Shown here: piece after piece, positions 1-12,379 of the stretch | How positions within the stretch are numbered: position 1 is the first letter of the stretch | Layout of the letters: every line of letters begins with the position of its first letter | Origin: Acanthosepion pharaonis | Taxonomy: Eukaryota > Mollusca > Cephalopoda > Sepiida > Sepiidae | Direction: 5' to 3' | DNA length: 64,000 nt | Assembly: GCA_903632075.3 (NCBI GenBank) | Contig: CAHIKZ030003337.1 | Span: 1,363,501-1,427,500 of the forward strand | Program-made: the position numbers and the translations under genes | The notes under the pieces: model-generated | What the model was told of the DNA's origin: nothing | The model's input: only the letters and a program-made list of their open reading frames with translations | The model's database searches: none

Positions 1-726
1 CCGATTGCTATCTCATGCGTAACATTAGTTAAAACATGGCAAATGCTAAAACGTTGACAGAGTTTAAATGTGGCAAAGCTGTTGAGTAGCTAAAGCAACG
101 TCTCTCTCAACGTGTCATCAGTGGTGAGATTTGACGTAGTAAAACTACTGTTGCAAATTTCTTAAAAAGCCCTTAGGGATATGTGAAATTCAAGTGGTCG
201 GCACTAGAAAATTTGGTCGGCGTTTGAGCAGGAGGATTTAACCGGACGTCTGGCAAGACACCAGCCGATAAGCGAATCATCATACGGCTCTTACGGACGT
301 AGAATGCCGTCCAAGAACAATAAGACGGCAAATCAGTGAGCATGGCTTTAAAAATCGTAAACACTTTCAAAGTTCACGCCTCTTTCGACACAACTAAACA
401 GCTTGGCTGTGAAGTGGAACTCCCTTCCTATTACTTAATTCCATGATAGCTATGATCTCCAAATATTCTAATACAATGTCAATAATACAGTTATGACAGA
501 ATACAGTTATGACAGAAGTTGGATTTAAAATATTCACTATAACATTCGATCTCTGTTTAATTGTGTTTAAAGTATAGTTAATGTTCAAATATAGACATGT
601 TGCAAGATTTTTCACCGTGTTAACTCATGTTTCTAGGTATGTTATTAAAGTTATAGCAAGAACAATAAAACGATGAATAAATATTTTCGAAACAAAATCC
701 GCAGAACCTACAACTTTATTGACTAA
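1..726. other. AT-rich stretch without recognisable gene
   Basis: Short open frames only; none has a recognisable domain, splice signals or biased composition. Nothing else supportable was seen here up to the Helitron 3' end at 727. Confidence 0.5.
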
Positions 727-1495
727 CTAGCATCAGGGCCCGGCGTTGCCCGTGCTTGATTCAAAAATCGTACGACCCATACAGCAATCGCTATCACTTG
801 ACTTAAAGTATTTTTGCTCTTCCTTGCCTTTAATGGAGTGGCCTTTGCCGTGCTGATGTTGCTATATGCTTTACTTCTTGCCTATCTCACACTGTGAATT
901 TTTTCTAAGCTCTATACTAAACATTAAATCTGTTCCAAAAAAAGAACTAAACAAAATGAACACAAAACGATCAGCTTTAAAAAAGGACTCGTAACTGGAA
1001 AAACCGAATGAAAAAAATGTTAACAACAAATACTTTTTCCCACCCAACCCAGTTCTGCGGAATCAGAATCAATGTTGACTTTAAGCAAGCGAATGAGCCA
1101 ACTGGAGTAAAGTGCCATGCAGATTTAAATTTTTCATACTTATGACGAATGCAGCTATCAATTTTTTTTGCATGCTAGTTAACATTCGTGTCAGTCAGCT
1201 GTTGGGAGTTTTTTTGTCCAGTTAGAATCTTCCTGCCTATTCGTGGCAGCCAGCTATAGGCTCTCACTCTGGCCAGTACAAAATGGCCGCAAACTACATG
1301 AAAACTGCCATAGAAGCATGAAAAAATCGATTATTTCCACTATCGATGGGAGTTGGGAAATGCAAAGTCGTTCTTTGCCTTCCCACTAACTTGGGACATG
1401 TGCATGTAAATTTTGGTACAAATCCGTCGAAAATTGCGCCCGTGCATCCGTTACACACACACACACACACACATCCTGCCTTTTATAGATAGAGA
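727..1495 (-). mobile_element. Non-autonomous Helitron-like element, family H1 copy a
   Basis: On the minus strand the element begins TCTCTATCTATAAAAGG, followed about 25 bp in by a (TG)n run. It ends with a GC-rich segment around CGGGCAACGCCGGG and then terminal CTAG. The 5' flanking base is A and the 3' flanking base is T, as expected for Helitron insertion between A and T without target duplication. A second full copy in the opposite orientation lies at 15191-15969 and aligns over essentially the whole ~770 bp. No Rep/helicase frame is present, so it would depend on an autonomous partner. Ends, insertion context and the second copy are seen directly; the Helitron assignment is inferred from them. 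Confidence 0.72.
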
Positions 1496-2517
1496 TCCTG
1501 ATAAAACAACTGTGTAAAACCTATGAAGTTTTCTTATTCACTGAAATATTTTTATGTTTCTTTTCAAGGTGAAGCTCAATAGAGAATCGTAGACATCAAA
1601 ATCGATCTAAACATGTTCAAAGATATCATATATTTTCAATTGAGATAATAATGGTGCAAGGTGAGAGATATCTCACGCATGTTTGTCAAGGAGATTTCAC
1701 GAAATGTTTTTTTCTCTGTGTCTACTTTGTTACTCAGGGGTCAGCTTTTACATTCTGATCTCCGCTCCCGCCAACTTTAAAACTGAGTAAAAATGTTTCC
1801 GAAAATCAAGATCTGTGAATTGGTGAAATTTAAGTCATGTTTGTTTTATAAAACAAAGATCTCAAGCATTGTAAATCGGTTTTGCCAGAATTTCTTTTCG
1901 AAATAATAGCTCACAAATAATTATCCAAGAACTATGAGGCTTGATGCTGGCCGGAAGTGATGCGTTGTCAACCAGAAAAAGGAAATGAATAGAAAGATTA
2001 TTACTTGGGAGAAATCATAATATTGATGCCCCGAGGAATGTGGCTACTCAAACCCTTCAGCAAGTTGTTACTTATTTGTTTTTTGACGTTTTATTTTTCA
2101 TTTTATATTCTCTGTTGAAGAAATCACAATATTTCATAAAGCTTTTGTAATGCCCGAAATGCGCAATCTGGGACGAATATTTGTTTGAATGCTTTCACAC
2201 AATTAATTACTTTGTCGATAAAGTTATTTTGTATTTTGATGCATTCTTATTATGATATTTGAATCGTTGTACATTCTGCCGTTCCTAAAGGTGTTTTTTT
2301 TGTTGTTTTTTTTTTTTTACTGAACAAGGTTCAACATGTGCATATCCAAATCGACACACAAGGCAACTCAGAATATAGATTGATTGAAAAATCATAATAA
2401 AAATTAAACGAAATAAAAATAATTTATCCAAACTATATAATGAATTTTTTTTTATTGTACTAATAAAAAAACAGATTAATGATTTTCACGCGCTGAATAC
2501 TAATGGATGGGAACCAG
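1496..2517. other. Intergenic AT-rich stretch, nothing recognised
   Basis: No open frame with recognisable protein, no tRNA-like boxes and no clear repeat. Short T-runs occur around 2295 and 2445. Confidence 0.5.
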
Positions 2518-2705
2518 GTGAAGTTAGCGGCTCGGATTGAGAAATCGGAGAGCCGAATACGAATTTCAGTCGATTCCGTTAAATTCACTTACGTGCAGGT
2601 ACCCTTGGGAAAGGTATGAATCCTCTTCTTCTCCCCCCAGCTATGGGTAAATACCAGGACAGACTGGGTTCTATAACCTTGGATGGCAACTAGTCTACCG
2701 CAGAA
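2518..2705 (+). repeat. SINE family S1, copy a
   Basis: One of about eight dispersed copies sharing a body: a head resembling 'gtggctcggaacgagaaat', a central 'ttcactt..cgcaggtaccc' block, 'ttgggaaaggtatgaatcc', then 'cccagctatgggtaaatacc', 'aggacagactg' and 'ggatggcaactagtct'. The other copies are near 13180, 21120, 21285, 50690 (-), 50945 (-), 54698 and 55660. The best-preserved head (13.2 kb) contains GTGTTCGAATCC, which resembles a Pol III B box, so a tRNA-like head is likely. Confidence 0.65.
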
Positions 2706-2720
2706 AAAAATAGCAAACTA

Positions 2721-3168
2721 CTGCGGGAAAAAATCTGCCTCGTCAGTTATGCATTAATAGATACATGATCGCCTAAGAGTGTATCACGCATGGCACATCA
2801 CTGACTGATATATTTTGAATCTCACATCAAATGATACAGAATAGATGTTGCATTCAATATGACTTCAGCGAATACAGACGAAAGGGCTGACTGTTATCCT
2901 CTTGAATCCCAAGTGCAAATCCTCAACACGCAGATTGTCATTTGTAGACTCGACATGTAAATACATGATATGTATGCATGAGAAAGAAACATGAGATAGA
3001 AAGATGTAAAAACATCGACCCCTGAATTGTGAGTGGACTGACACATTTGCAACACACACTGGCCGACGGTAATTAACTGATTGATGTTACCTTCAGCATC
3101 CTATTTCAAGAATTTCGTAGACAAACCTGTCCGTCCACTATTCTGGAGTATCAGCAATTTACTGCTTA
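2721..3168. other. No gene or repeat recognised
   Basis: Short frames only. Nothing supportable between the SINE and the MITE. Confidence 0.45.
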
Positions 3169-3170
3169 TA

Positions 3171-3535
3171 CAGCGTAAAATAAAATTTGTGTGCACTTTA
3201 AAAAATTTATAACTTTATTTGTATTTGCGATAGAAATAATTTGTGAAAAGGATTAGAAAGAAGTAAGTATATATATTTTAAGGTTTTATTGAAATTTCAT
3301 TTAAGTTTCCACATGTCCTCCATCACATGGCAATACAAAGGGTAATACGATTTTACAGTTGACTGAAAAACTTTGCAAACTGATTTATAGTAATGCCTGA
3401 AATCACATCAGTTATTTAGCGATAATTAAAACTAGGTACATTAAACTTTATAACATTTTTTACAGATTATTTCTATCGCAAATACAAATAAAATTATAAT
3501 TTTTTAAAGTGCACACGAACTTTATGGACAGCCTG
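3171..3535 (-). mobile_element. Mariner-type MITE with long terminal inverted repeats
   Basis: The 365-bp element is flanked by TA on both sides (3169-3170 and 3536-3537). Its ends form inverted repeats of roughly 75 bp; shared blocks include 'gtgtgcactttaaaaaatt' and 'tttgtatttgcgatagaaat'. The right outer end, read inward, is CAGGCTGTCCATAAAGTTC, a typical mariner-type end; the left outer end is more diverged. On the minus strand the interior reads ..CDGGHVET and then a stop, resembling the C-terminus of a mariner-type transposase. This suggests an internal deletion derivative. Confidence 0.7.
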
Positions 3536-3604
3536 TATTTCTCGATTATTTTCCTTTATATACACTTAACATTGGTGTAAGTTTTCCCCTATTTTTTGTG
3601 TTTT

Positions 3605-3608
<4 letters not shown>

Positions 3609-3664
<56 letters not shown>
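3609..3664. repeat. (TA)n microsatellite
   Basis: Uninterrupted TA dinucleotide run that borders the hammerhead-bearing repeat to its right. Confidence 0.97.
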
Positions 3665-3667
<3 letters not shown>

Positions 3668-3960
3668 ATTTAAATGAAGAGAAGAGAGGTGCTGCAAACG
3701 TTTTTGGTTGTAATATGGATTTATTTAGAAAAAAAATATTATGCTTTAAAAAGCGTTATAATTTTACGACACGTCTTTTTCTGGTCTCGCGACCGTCTTC
3801 AGGTAAAAGCGGAAATTTCCACATATTATTAAAAAATAATTAATTTTCCTTATGTTCAATGTTAAATATTTTCGATATGAGACATTTTTCAGTTTAGCGT
3901 TCAGCCAATCTGAATTTCTTTCTTGAATTCATTGCCAATTCAAGAAAGAAATTCGGATTA
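3665..3960 (-). repeat. Dispersed repeat B (PLE-terminus-like), copy 1, next to (TA)n
   Basis: The segment right of the (TA)n tract shares blocks with 37289-37540: 'gcaaacgttttt..ttgtaatatggattt', 'tttccacatattattaaaaa' and 'tattttcgatatgag'. Both copies start at a (TA)n tract and carry a hammerhead-like core on the minus strand. It ends in a near-perfect hairpin, with arms 3907-3929 and 3937-3959 (23 bp, one mismatch, 7-nt loop). Assignment to Penelope-like elements is an inference from the ribozyme-like motif and the TA context. Confidence 0.5.
3765..3802 (-). ncRNA. Hammerhead-ribozyme-like motif
   Basis: Minus strand: CTGAAGA (fits CUGANGA), then C, a 4-bp stem GGTC/GACC closed by GCGA (a GNRA tetraloop), one extra A, then GAAA. 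The stem I and stem III partners are not convincing, so self-cleavage is uncertain. The second copy at 37426-37450 keeps the GCGA loop but has lost GAAA. Confidence 0.4.
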
Positions 3961-4029
3961 CCAACACACATTCATTTAAAACATTTTGAATTAATGCAGT
4001 TAATGATATAACAAAATCAGTCTGTATTT

Positions 4030-4702
4030 ATTCGAACGAAGTTAGCCGAGGACATGAATGGGTAAAACAGGCAACATGAAGATCCACTTCAGACCACAAT
4101 TATTTTGGAGTTTTTGAAATTCAATTTGTCAGTGTGCTACCAGGGATGTAAAAAAGGATATATTAGTAAAGCAACTGTCAAGTTTGATGAAAATTGGTTG
4201 AAAGATGAACAAAAAATAAGAAAGAAACCAGTAAAAAAATCGCCAATTTTCGCTATTTACGCAGGTTTTCACTATATGGGTGGATTCAATTATCAAGTTA
4301 AATGATTGTTAAACAATCAACTTATTTAATTGAGTGAAGTTTGTATTAGATTGCTTGAAAGTTGAGGGAGTTTTTAGTTTAAAATTGTGCTGAAATCGAT
4401 TTTTCGATTTTCGCGGTTTTTCGCTAAACGCAATGGTTTAGAAATAAAAATGAGGTATCGTTGAGCTTGTCATGATATAAGTAACTACATATCCACCTTG
4501 AAAGAAATCGGAGAAAAAAGTTAAATTTATCGATTTTTGATCGATTGTATTGATTTTTTGTTGTAAATATCGATTTTTTACGCTAAGAACCTATCTGTTA
4601 TACAGTAAAATATATGTGACAAGTTTGGACAAAATCGGTTGGATGGATCTCGGGTTAAAAGGTATCATACAAAAAGACATACAGACACACAGACATCCCC
4701 TG

Positions 4703-4706
<4 letters not shown>
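4030..4706. repeat. AT-rich stretch ending in a microsatellite-tailed unit
   Basis: Contains repeated 'atcgattttt' tracts, then 'aaaatcggttggatggatct', 'aaaggtatcatacaaaaag' and an 'acatacagacacacagacat' tail running into (TA)n(TG)n. This looks like the 3' tail of an unidentified dispersed element. A 66-codon frame at 4105-4305 has no recognisable feature and is probably spurious. Confidence 0.3.
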
Positions 4707-4771
<65 letters not shown>

Positions 4772-4800
4772 GTGTGTGTGTGTTTGTATGTGTGCGTGCG
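4707..4800. repeat. Compound (TA)n(TG)n microsatellite
   Basis: (TA) from 4707 to 4732, then (TG) to 4800 with a few CG and TTTG interruptions. Confidence 0.97.
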
Positions 4801-5610
4801 CACGTTCAGGTATTATTTTTTTGACCTCAAGGTCGTTCTTGTTGGTCAAATTTCTAAATTACTGCTAAAAAGGTTTTTTCTTTCTTTCCAGTTATTTCCT
4901 TACACCACTTGGTTCCTGTATATCTGACATGAGATAGTTATGTGAAATTCTGGACAGCTTCCATGTTTTGGGGGTCCGATTGGGATGTCCTGTCGTGTCG
5001 AAAATTGATGAGGGGTGACCTTTTTCGTCGTGGTGTTTTCAAAGCTGACAAGGCTGAACAGCTGTTATCTGTTGGACATCCCGGAATGAGTAACCCAATA
5101 GTACCTCATCATCCGTAAATATACACTTTCCGACCCGCTGCACCGTAATTTTAATGTATGCTCACAATCGCTTTAGATTGAACAGTTTGCTTTTGTATGT
5201 AAACGGATGTAAATGTCAACGTCTTCATTCACTGTAACATGTTTCAACAGCATCTTAACTGACTTGCCTAACGCCGTTTACAATTGGAGAGACATTCGCG
5301 GTATCGTTGACGTATTTGACATGACGAGTGAGTCAACTTTATTGTTGATAATAGATGACTATTATTTATGATTTATTTAGTATATTTCAAACTTTGTTAA
5401 TGTTAGTTTTATTCATGGTAAACCCAAAACTAAGAAAGTATATCAGTAAGCAAAAATTCACTTTGTGTTGTAATTTTATGGTAATTATTCAAATTTAATA
5501 GAATTAAAAATATTCTAATATCGTAAAGAAATACGAAGAACTATTAAATGTCCATCAGATATATATCAATAACACTTCGTTTACTTCAAGAATTTAATAT
5601 CTTTAAACTG
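4801..5610. other. No gene or repeat recognised
   Basis: AT-rich with short frames. Nothing supportable. Confidence 0.45.
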
Positions 5611-5611
<1 letters not shown>

Positions 5612-5646
<35 letters not shown>

Positions 5647-5689
5647 CATGGTTAATAAAAAGATATCTAACTAACCTACTTACCTTTTA

Positions 5690-5755
<66 letters not shown>
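5612..5755. repeat. Two (TA)n microsatellites
   Basis: TA runs at 5612-5645 and 5693-5755, separated by 47 bp of unique sequence. Confidence 0.97.
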
Positions 5756-5757
<2 letters not shown>

Positions 5758-6000
5758 AAATATATTTAAAAATTTTTATGATGTATCAATAAAAATTCCA
5801 AATTATTCCAAGGTCTTTTTTAATATAAAAAACATTAAAAGGTTAACACCATAAGTTCGATCCCGGCTTGAAGCAATCAGATGTCTAGCCACAGTGATGA
5901 GCTGTGATACATTTTATTAAAAAAAGATTTTGTTTTAAATAACAAATATATTTAATAAGAATATATTTTTTGATAAAATATAGACTGTCTGGTGAGGCAG

Positions 6001-6002
<2 letters not shown>

Positions 6003-6064
<62 letters not shown>
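6003..6064. repeat. Compound (AC)n(AT)n microsatellite
   Basis: (AC) from 6003 to 6032 runs directly into (AT) to 6064. A hammerhead-like motif follows 32 bp later. Confidence 0.97.
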
Positions 6065-6067
<3 letters not shown>

Positions 6068-6095
6068 GAAAAAAGACAATAGTAAATCTGTGTAG

Positions 6096-6143
6096 TTTTA
6101 GCCGACGCGTTTCGTCCAATGTGGACTTTTTCAAGGCAAAAAG
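6096..6143 (-). ncRNA. Hammerhead-like motif with intact stems but damaged core
   Basis: Minus strand: stem II is GTCC-ACATT-GGAC. GAAACGCGTC follows, the usual GAAA, minimal helix III and GUC cleavage site of small animal hammerheads. Stem I pairs GCC with GGC and then TTTT with AAAA across one mismatch. The CUGANGA box is replaced by TTGAAAAA (one base longer; the catalytic G8 position is A), so this copy should be inactive. Confidence 0.45.
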
Positions 6144-6199
6144 CTAGTTTGAAACAGCATTTATAAACAACAAACAAAATGTTGTTACTAACTAGAAAA

Positions 6200-6869
6200 A
6201 TTTAGAAACGCTATTGTATATTTTCATGGTCAACTGAAATTTTACGCCAATTACTTAAAATCAAAATTCTGGTTGAATTTATTTTTGATTTTATAAATAC
6301 TACACGCATAGAAAAAGAAAATAATTCACTCAGAAGGAAAATCCTCGAGAGTGCCACCATTGAATATTATCCAAATATCAATCTCCACCCCGGTGTTTTC
6401 CCAATATCACTCTTTCCTAACAGAATCGCTACTCTCCCAAGCCAACTTACATAACAAATATATCAAGAAATCAAAAGAAAAAAGTTGAATCCGTAAACAC
6501 AACAATACAAACAATATTTCTACATTTGAAAATATTCTCTTCAAAAATAAAGTAATTGATGAAATTTCTTTATTAAAAAATTTCAAATACATAAAAAATA
6601 TATTATTGAGCCAATTGTTTACTCGTTTTTCATGCATTTCAAATAACTGAACTTTAATATCGAAGCAATTCATAGACTTTTAAAAATTATTATTTTTTAA
6701 CATTTATTTCTACTAATTATGAGGTATAATGAAAAATCAGAATAAATAATTAAAAATATAAATACATAAATCAAGATTGATCGTGAACAGACTGTTATGC
6801 CGGTGCAGGATCCTCTGCGCGGCAGCCAAAATAACTGGAACTAGATTTCAGTGTAAGAATTAACGCATT
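6200..6869. other. AT-rich stretch, nothing recognised
   Basis: Contains an 88-codon low-complexity frame on the minus strand (6407-6673) rich in F, L, I and K, with no recognisable domain. Probably the spacer of the neighbouring repeat. Confidence 0.4.

Positions 6870-6912
<43 letters not shown>
6870..6912. repeat. (GATA)n microsatellite
   Basis: About ten AGAT units, immediately upstream of the LINE relic. Confidence 0.97.
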
Positions 6913-7690
6913 GCGATAATTATTGTTGATGGACATAATCTTACGACATGCAGATGGCACTATGTTGATGGCAGACTCAAAAGGAAAACTGAAAGTAATC
7001 TTTGACAGGTTAGCAAAGGAATGTTCGAAGAAAGGAGTATTAACAGAAAGAAGACAGAACGTGTGGTAGCATTAGGAAGAAATTGGAAACGCTAGAATTT
7101 AACAGAAATTCAACTAACCCTTTAGTGTAATAACAGCCAACAGAAAGCTGACACATATATCTAAAGACGCACTGGATTAGCGAAAGATGCCTTCAAGAAA
7201 CTAAAGTGACAAGAAAATTTCAGTAGAAACAGAGAATGAAATATGGAACTGCTATGGAATATCTACTGTCCTTACAGGCAGAGAATGCTGCACAATTTCT
7301 TTACAGATGAAAAAATCCAGAAGCGACAGATGTGTAATTCTACAGACGGACATCAACGAGAATGCAATGGACTGAATATATGATAAAAAAGGAAGTTCTA
7401 GAAGTTAGTAGCCGAAAAGTTACTTACAGTTAAAATCAGAAATTGAGAGATGAAATTTCTGAGAATAAAGATGTTTAGAAAATTCCAACAACCTCAGGAC
7501 ATAGTGAAAAAAAAAAAAAAAAAAAAAACAGAAGAAAGATTGCCTAACCTGCCCAGTAAAGCAGTAGCAAAGAATGATGATAAAGAGTTAAATGTTATTT
7601 AGAGCTACAATGGACAGTCCTGGATAATCATTGGAGCCGACGACCTAAAGGAACATGACGCATAAAATAGAAGACTCTTATAGTCTCACT
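6913..7690 (+). pseudogene. RTE-like LINE reverse transcriptase relic, copy 1
   Basis: Near 6938 the plus strand reads ILRHADGTMLMADSKGKL, the RT motif C block (ancestral Y-A-D-D becomes H-A-D-G). Downstream the frame is broken by many stops. The end of the relic, around 7620-7665, reads ..IGADDLKEHDA, which parallels IAYVLKGHGT at the end of the better copy at 35230-36310. A poly-A run (7507-7529) interrupts it. Catalytic aspartates are lost, so the element is dead. Confidence 0.6.
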
Positions 7691-7840
7691 CGTCTCATAT
7701 GCCACTTCCATTCTTGAATTTGATAATATGCGTCCAGCACAGCTCAGCAGTACCTTTACCTTTTATGGCTTCTCTGCCTATTTATTATACACGTTTCTTC
7801 ATTCATGAAACAAAAAATTGCTTTTTCGTAATTTAGTTCA

Positions 7841-8250
7841 TTCTTTCTTTTTCTCTTTTTTTCTTTATTTTATTATTTCTTTCTTTTTTTAATTTTTCCT
7901 TCTTTTATTCTTCCTTTTCTTTCTTTTCTCCAATTTCCTTTCTTTTTTGTTTCTTTCTTTCTTTCCTGCATTTTCTTTCTTTTTTCTTTCTTTCTTTCTT
8001 TTACTTTTATTTTCTTTTTCTTTCTTCCATTTTTCTTTCTTTTCTTTCCATTTTTCTTTCTTTCTTTCTTTCCACCATTTTATCTTTCTTTCTTTTTCTT
8101 TATTTCGTTTAATCTTTTTTTCTTTCTTACTTTTAATCTTTTTCTTTCTTTCTGCATTTTATTTCTTTCTATCTTTTATTCTTTCTTTATTTTCCTTTCT
8201 TTCTCACGATTTCTTTCTTTCTCCTTTCTTTCTCCTTTCTTTCTTTTTTA
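7841..8250 (+). repeat. CTTT-rich polypyrimidine tract
   Basis: About 400 bp of imperfect (TTTC)n on the plus strand with strong purine/pyrimidine strand asymmetry. It produces a long F/S/L-rich frame (7947-8282) that is low-complexity translation, not a gene. Confidence 0.9.
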
Positions 8251-8406
8251 TAATAATTCTTATATGTAAAATAACATTTTAATATTAAGAAGCATTATGT
8301 AGAAACTGGAATGATTGCGTTTAAAATATCAAAATCTGGAAGCCTTATTGAGAATCTTGCTTGTATTTATTTCACTTCTATTTGCATTTCTTTGTGCTCT
8401 CCCTTG

Positions 8407-8715
8407 ATTCAATTGCTTTGTCTGCTCCTAGGAAAGTCGTTTCACTGTATCGTGCTAGACAATTTTTCCCGCCAAAATCTAACATATATCTTTATAACCC
8501 TACCATTCGTCCATACATTGAATATTGCTGTCACATCAGGTCTGCTGCTTCTGCTATGTATCTAGAAATTCTTGAAAAAATTCTAAGAATCTGCAATGCT
8601 GTCGTTCCTTACCTGGCATCTTGGCTTCGGTCAGTTTTCTACCTCTGCAACGTAAGTTCCTTTCGTATTTTGCATTCCAATACTATAATGCCTCAAATAC
8701 TATTCTCAATGTAGA
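8407..8715 (+). pseudogene. Jockey/CR1-like LINE RT C-terminal relic, copy 1
   Basis: Plus-strand translation reads VVSLYRARQFFPPKS, then NPTIRPYIEYCCHI, then EILEKILRICNAVVPYLAS. This is the RT thumb and post-RT region of LINEs usually annotated as jockey-type polymerase. The same block with the same residues (IRPCLEYCCHIW) occurs at 44044-44292, and the next C-terminal block occurs at 26605-26815. Both ends are truncated. Confidence 0.7.
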
Positions 8716-11460
8716 GAGTTACTTTTAAAATGGTAAAAAATGAATAAGGTGTCCGTTAGGAATGAAAGAAGTGGAAGTGAAAATTATATGGATAAAGAGG
8801 ATTGAAAAAATGATCATTAATGAGATTGTAGAGTTCAGGGAAGCAGCAGCACGGATGTTTGTTCCACAAAATGGCAGCTCTTAGGAGAAAAGTTTCTATT
8901 GACCGGAACTTTCTTTTTTTACATTTGGGTCATAGGGGAAATGAGGTTGATTTGATTACATGGAAGTGTCCTGGAGTATCATAGCTATAAAGGAAGAATT
9001 TCTAGAATTGGTAGATTCTTGCTATGAAAATACCGATAAAATAACAACAGGCATATAACTCTAGTCCCATTAGGCATAAATTAAATATTTCAAGCCTTTT
9101 CTTTTTAAATTCGATTATTACAGCTTCGACCTCATGAAATACAGAAATCTCCAAATATAAGAAGAAGATAAAATAAATACAGAAATTTCGTAATTTTGAA
9201 GACTATATTCATTCATTTAATGCGTACTTGGGGATCCTTTTGCAGGTTTTCTACGTGTCATTATACAGCGTGGTATAGAGGCAATCAGTCCGTGGCTATA
9301 CTGATGTCTTATGAAATCTCAGGTTGTTTTGATAGCTAACTTGAGTTTGAGATTTTTCATCGGATATCTCTCATATCACTCTTAATAATATTATGGTTTT
9401 GCAGCCAGGAGAGTTGGTTGGCCAGTCAAGAACAGTAACACGATGATCTGCAAATCGGTTACTAATAGTGACCAATCCTACAAGAAAATAAATTCAGCGT
9501 CTCCATAAAACCTGTAAGCAAACGAAAGAATGAAGGCCTCTGAAATCTGGTAGATAGCTCCGTTGATTTTGAACTTGATAAAAAACAGGGGGCAAAAAAC
9601 TAGCAGATGATATGTTATCCCAAATCATCACTGATTATGAAATATTCACACTGAATTGCAAGTGATTTCGATCCTTTGCCTTTCCCTGGTATTCCTAAAC
9701 TCTGCAACCTCGATTTCCATATGAAATACATTTACTTTTATCAGAAAAAAAAACGACTTTAGACTACGTAGCCATGATCCAATTCCTTTTCTGCTTAACC
9801 TTAGAAAAATGTTTATTGAGCTGTCTCTAATCCAGGAGTGGGTTGATACAAGAAATGTTAAGTAGTGAAGAGAACAGCCTCCAGTCTCTTTCCACCCTTA
9901 GAAACGTACGCCAAATTCTTCGATCAGCTTTGCTTTCCACTTTCCACAGGTATGTCGCCATCGCTCTTGCTTTGGCTGCCTTTCTTACCACACTTTTTGT
10001 TTCCAGTCAACTTCCACGAACAAGTTTTGATAGATCACTATGAAAAGCCAGTCGATTCAGCAATGACCTTTTTTGGCTGACACTTCTTGTGAAGTGTTTT
10101 AGTGACTGTCTTCTGGGCAGCTATCAAGACAGCAGTCTTGCACAAGATTGTAATTTTGTGCCCTGAAGCAGAAATTCATGCTACTTGTGCTGCGGAAATA
10201 GCGATTTAACCAATACGAAATGGAAGGTTTTAATGTTTGGGAGATACTTTTTTCTACTTTTTAACTGTAGGCTGTAATTATCAATATTAAAAAAAATGTT
10301 TCATGCTTAAAATCAATCGTCACGTCATATACGTTGTGTTTTTCCCCGACTTTTTCTATATACAGGTCAGTGATGCATTGTGGGTAATCTGTTGTAATAT
10401 TCTAAATGTTATTTTCGTGGGCGGTAAGGGTTATGTTTAGAATTATAAATTATTCTATTTTATTGAGTGGAAGTGATTGCAGTTTTGGGACTATTTATAC
10501 TGTTGTTTGTTAACTCTTTAATCCATGCAGTATTTTAGCTTAAAGGTAAATCAGTCTAGAATATATACAATTTCACTTACTGATATGATTGACAAAAATA
10601 TTGAACCCACATTTTTTTTAAATTTTTTGAGCTGCCCCTGTATTACAAGCAGATTTCTTATATTTTTCATATCGAAATTTACATGGATGTAAACGGTTCG
10701 CGTTCTAGAGAACATAAACAGTGTCCCTCAATATGAATCCAACGGTCGAAGGTAATGGTTGGCGTCTCGTATTCAAGTGTACCCGTCTACTAGATCAGTT
10801 ATTTAATCCCTATTACAAACAATTTTGTATTTGTTCAACACCCACAGACTGTTTATACTGCAACATCAACAAATGACAAATCGACCATGGTGAGATTCGT
10901 GGTCAGAAAGCAAACGTTTTCATCACTAGGCCACGTGACCATAGCGGTCGAAATAAACCGTATTTAAGGTCGTTCCTATTTATTCCATAATAATCTGTTG
11001 TTTTCTCTGTGTTCTAACAATAATCTTTCTCGTAACAATCTTTCTCTAAAAAAAGACTCACTTTTTTCCGTCATAGTCTAAAACTGTGTTTTCTAGTTAG
11101 ATGAAATATGTCTTACGTCAAGAATAATTGGACCAAATTAGTTAAAAGTTACTTTTCAAGACACTGGAATACAATTAATATTCAACATCATCAATTTGTG
11201 TTTTTCTAATAAAATACAAAATTATTTGACAGACTGAATGGCAAAAGAAAATTGCTTTTATTCTCAGAGAATTAACCAGTCATTTTGTCTTTTCAAGTGT
11301 GAAAATAGTCACAAATATATCATTTAAAGAAACGAATCAACACTTGTAAGTGACAATAATTAATCTAATTTGGCACCAAAAAGTTGATAATTGTATTTAA
11401 TTGATTCTTCATAGAGTCTGAGAACTGATTCAATGATGAACATCAGAAAAAAATGAATCA
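8716..11460. other. Long stretch without recognised gene or element
   Basis: AT-rich, with only short frames. Those at 9843-10080 overlap in two frames and show no domain. No tRNA-like boxes or microsatellites of note. Confidence 0.45.
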
Positions 11461-11496
11461 ATAAAAAGAAGACAAACGTCAAAATAAGAATATATA

Positions 11497-11532
11497 TACA
11501 CAAACACATATAGACACACACGCGCGCACACG

Positions 11533-11598
<66 letters not shown>
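11497..11598. repeat. Compound (CA)n(TA)n microsatellite
   Basis: An imperfect CA run with CG interruptions to 11550, then a pure TA run to 11598. Confidence 0.97.
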
Positions 11599-11599
<1 letters not shown>

Positions 11600-12379
11600 G
11601 TGGAGGTGTTTGTGGGTGTTATGATGTAGGTGTGTGATGAAAGGTGACAAAAGCCAGCAAGCGTAGAATTTCTAAGAAAAATGAAAGAACCAATGCCAAC
11701 GAACTTATTTGATTGACAGCAAATTATAAAAATGAAAGATATCATATAGAAAAAATATTGCAACTAAGAAGATTATTGATTTTACTTGAATATCGATTGT
11801 TAAACCCAAGATTAGTACACGGGTATTTGTTTCCGATATGTATGCTTGTGTATATGATTATTTAATATTATATATATTTATGGGTGCGTGCGTGTGCCTA
11901 TTGTTTGTCAACTGTATTTACATGGATATATGCATGCATGCATCTACATAAGTGGACATAATTGTTGTGGATTTCGTGAATGGAATCCTGCACAAATAAA
12001 TAAACAACGCCAGTTGAGATAGAAAAATAAGTGTATTAAACGTAAGAATACAGACTTGAAGTGAAGATTAGTAGTCCAGGAATGCGAGTCCATCTTATGT
12101 AAAAAGGGAAGAGCCCCACAATAATAATGAAGAAGGTAGGACAGCGATGTAGATTTACTTGAGTGACGTCAGGGCCACACCCCACTGAAACAAAAACTGT
12201 GAAGTTAGCTTAGAATTGTCATGTTGCTCGCAAGAGACATCAGGGTTCCAAAACATCTTCTATTGAAAGCGACGAGCACACAAACTAAAGAAGCTTTATC
12301 AAGAGGTCCTGAAATAATCACTGAAACTCATAGACATCAGTAGACACGACTGGGAGTTCCGTGCAAATGAACGCATCCC
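11600..12379. other. Unrecognised stretch containing one CRE palindrome
   Basis: No coding potential seen. TGACGTCA, the consensus cAMP-response element, lies at 12164-12171, followed by 'gggccacacccca'. Function unproven. Confidence 0.35.

Noticed and set aside
7947..8282. Long F/S/L-rich open frame
   Set aside because: Translation of a CTTT-rich polypyrimidine tract; no coding signal.
9843..10080. Possible exon with CAG|GTATGT junction near 9950
   Set aside because: Frames on both sides are short, no acceptor partner, no protein-like bias.
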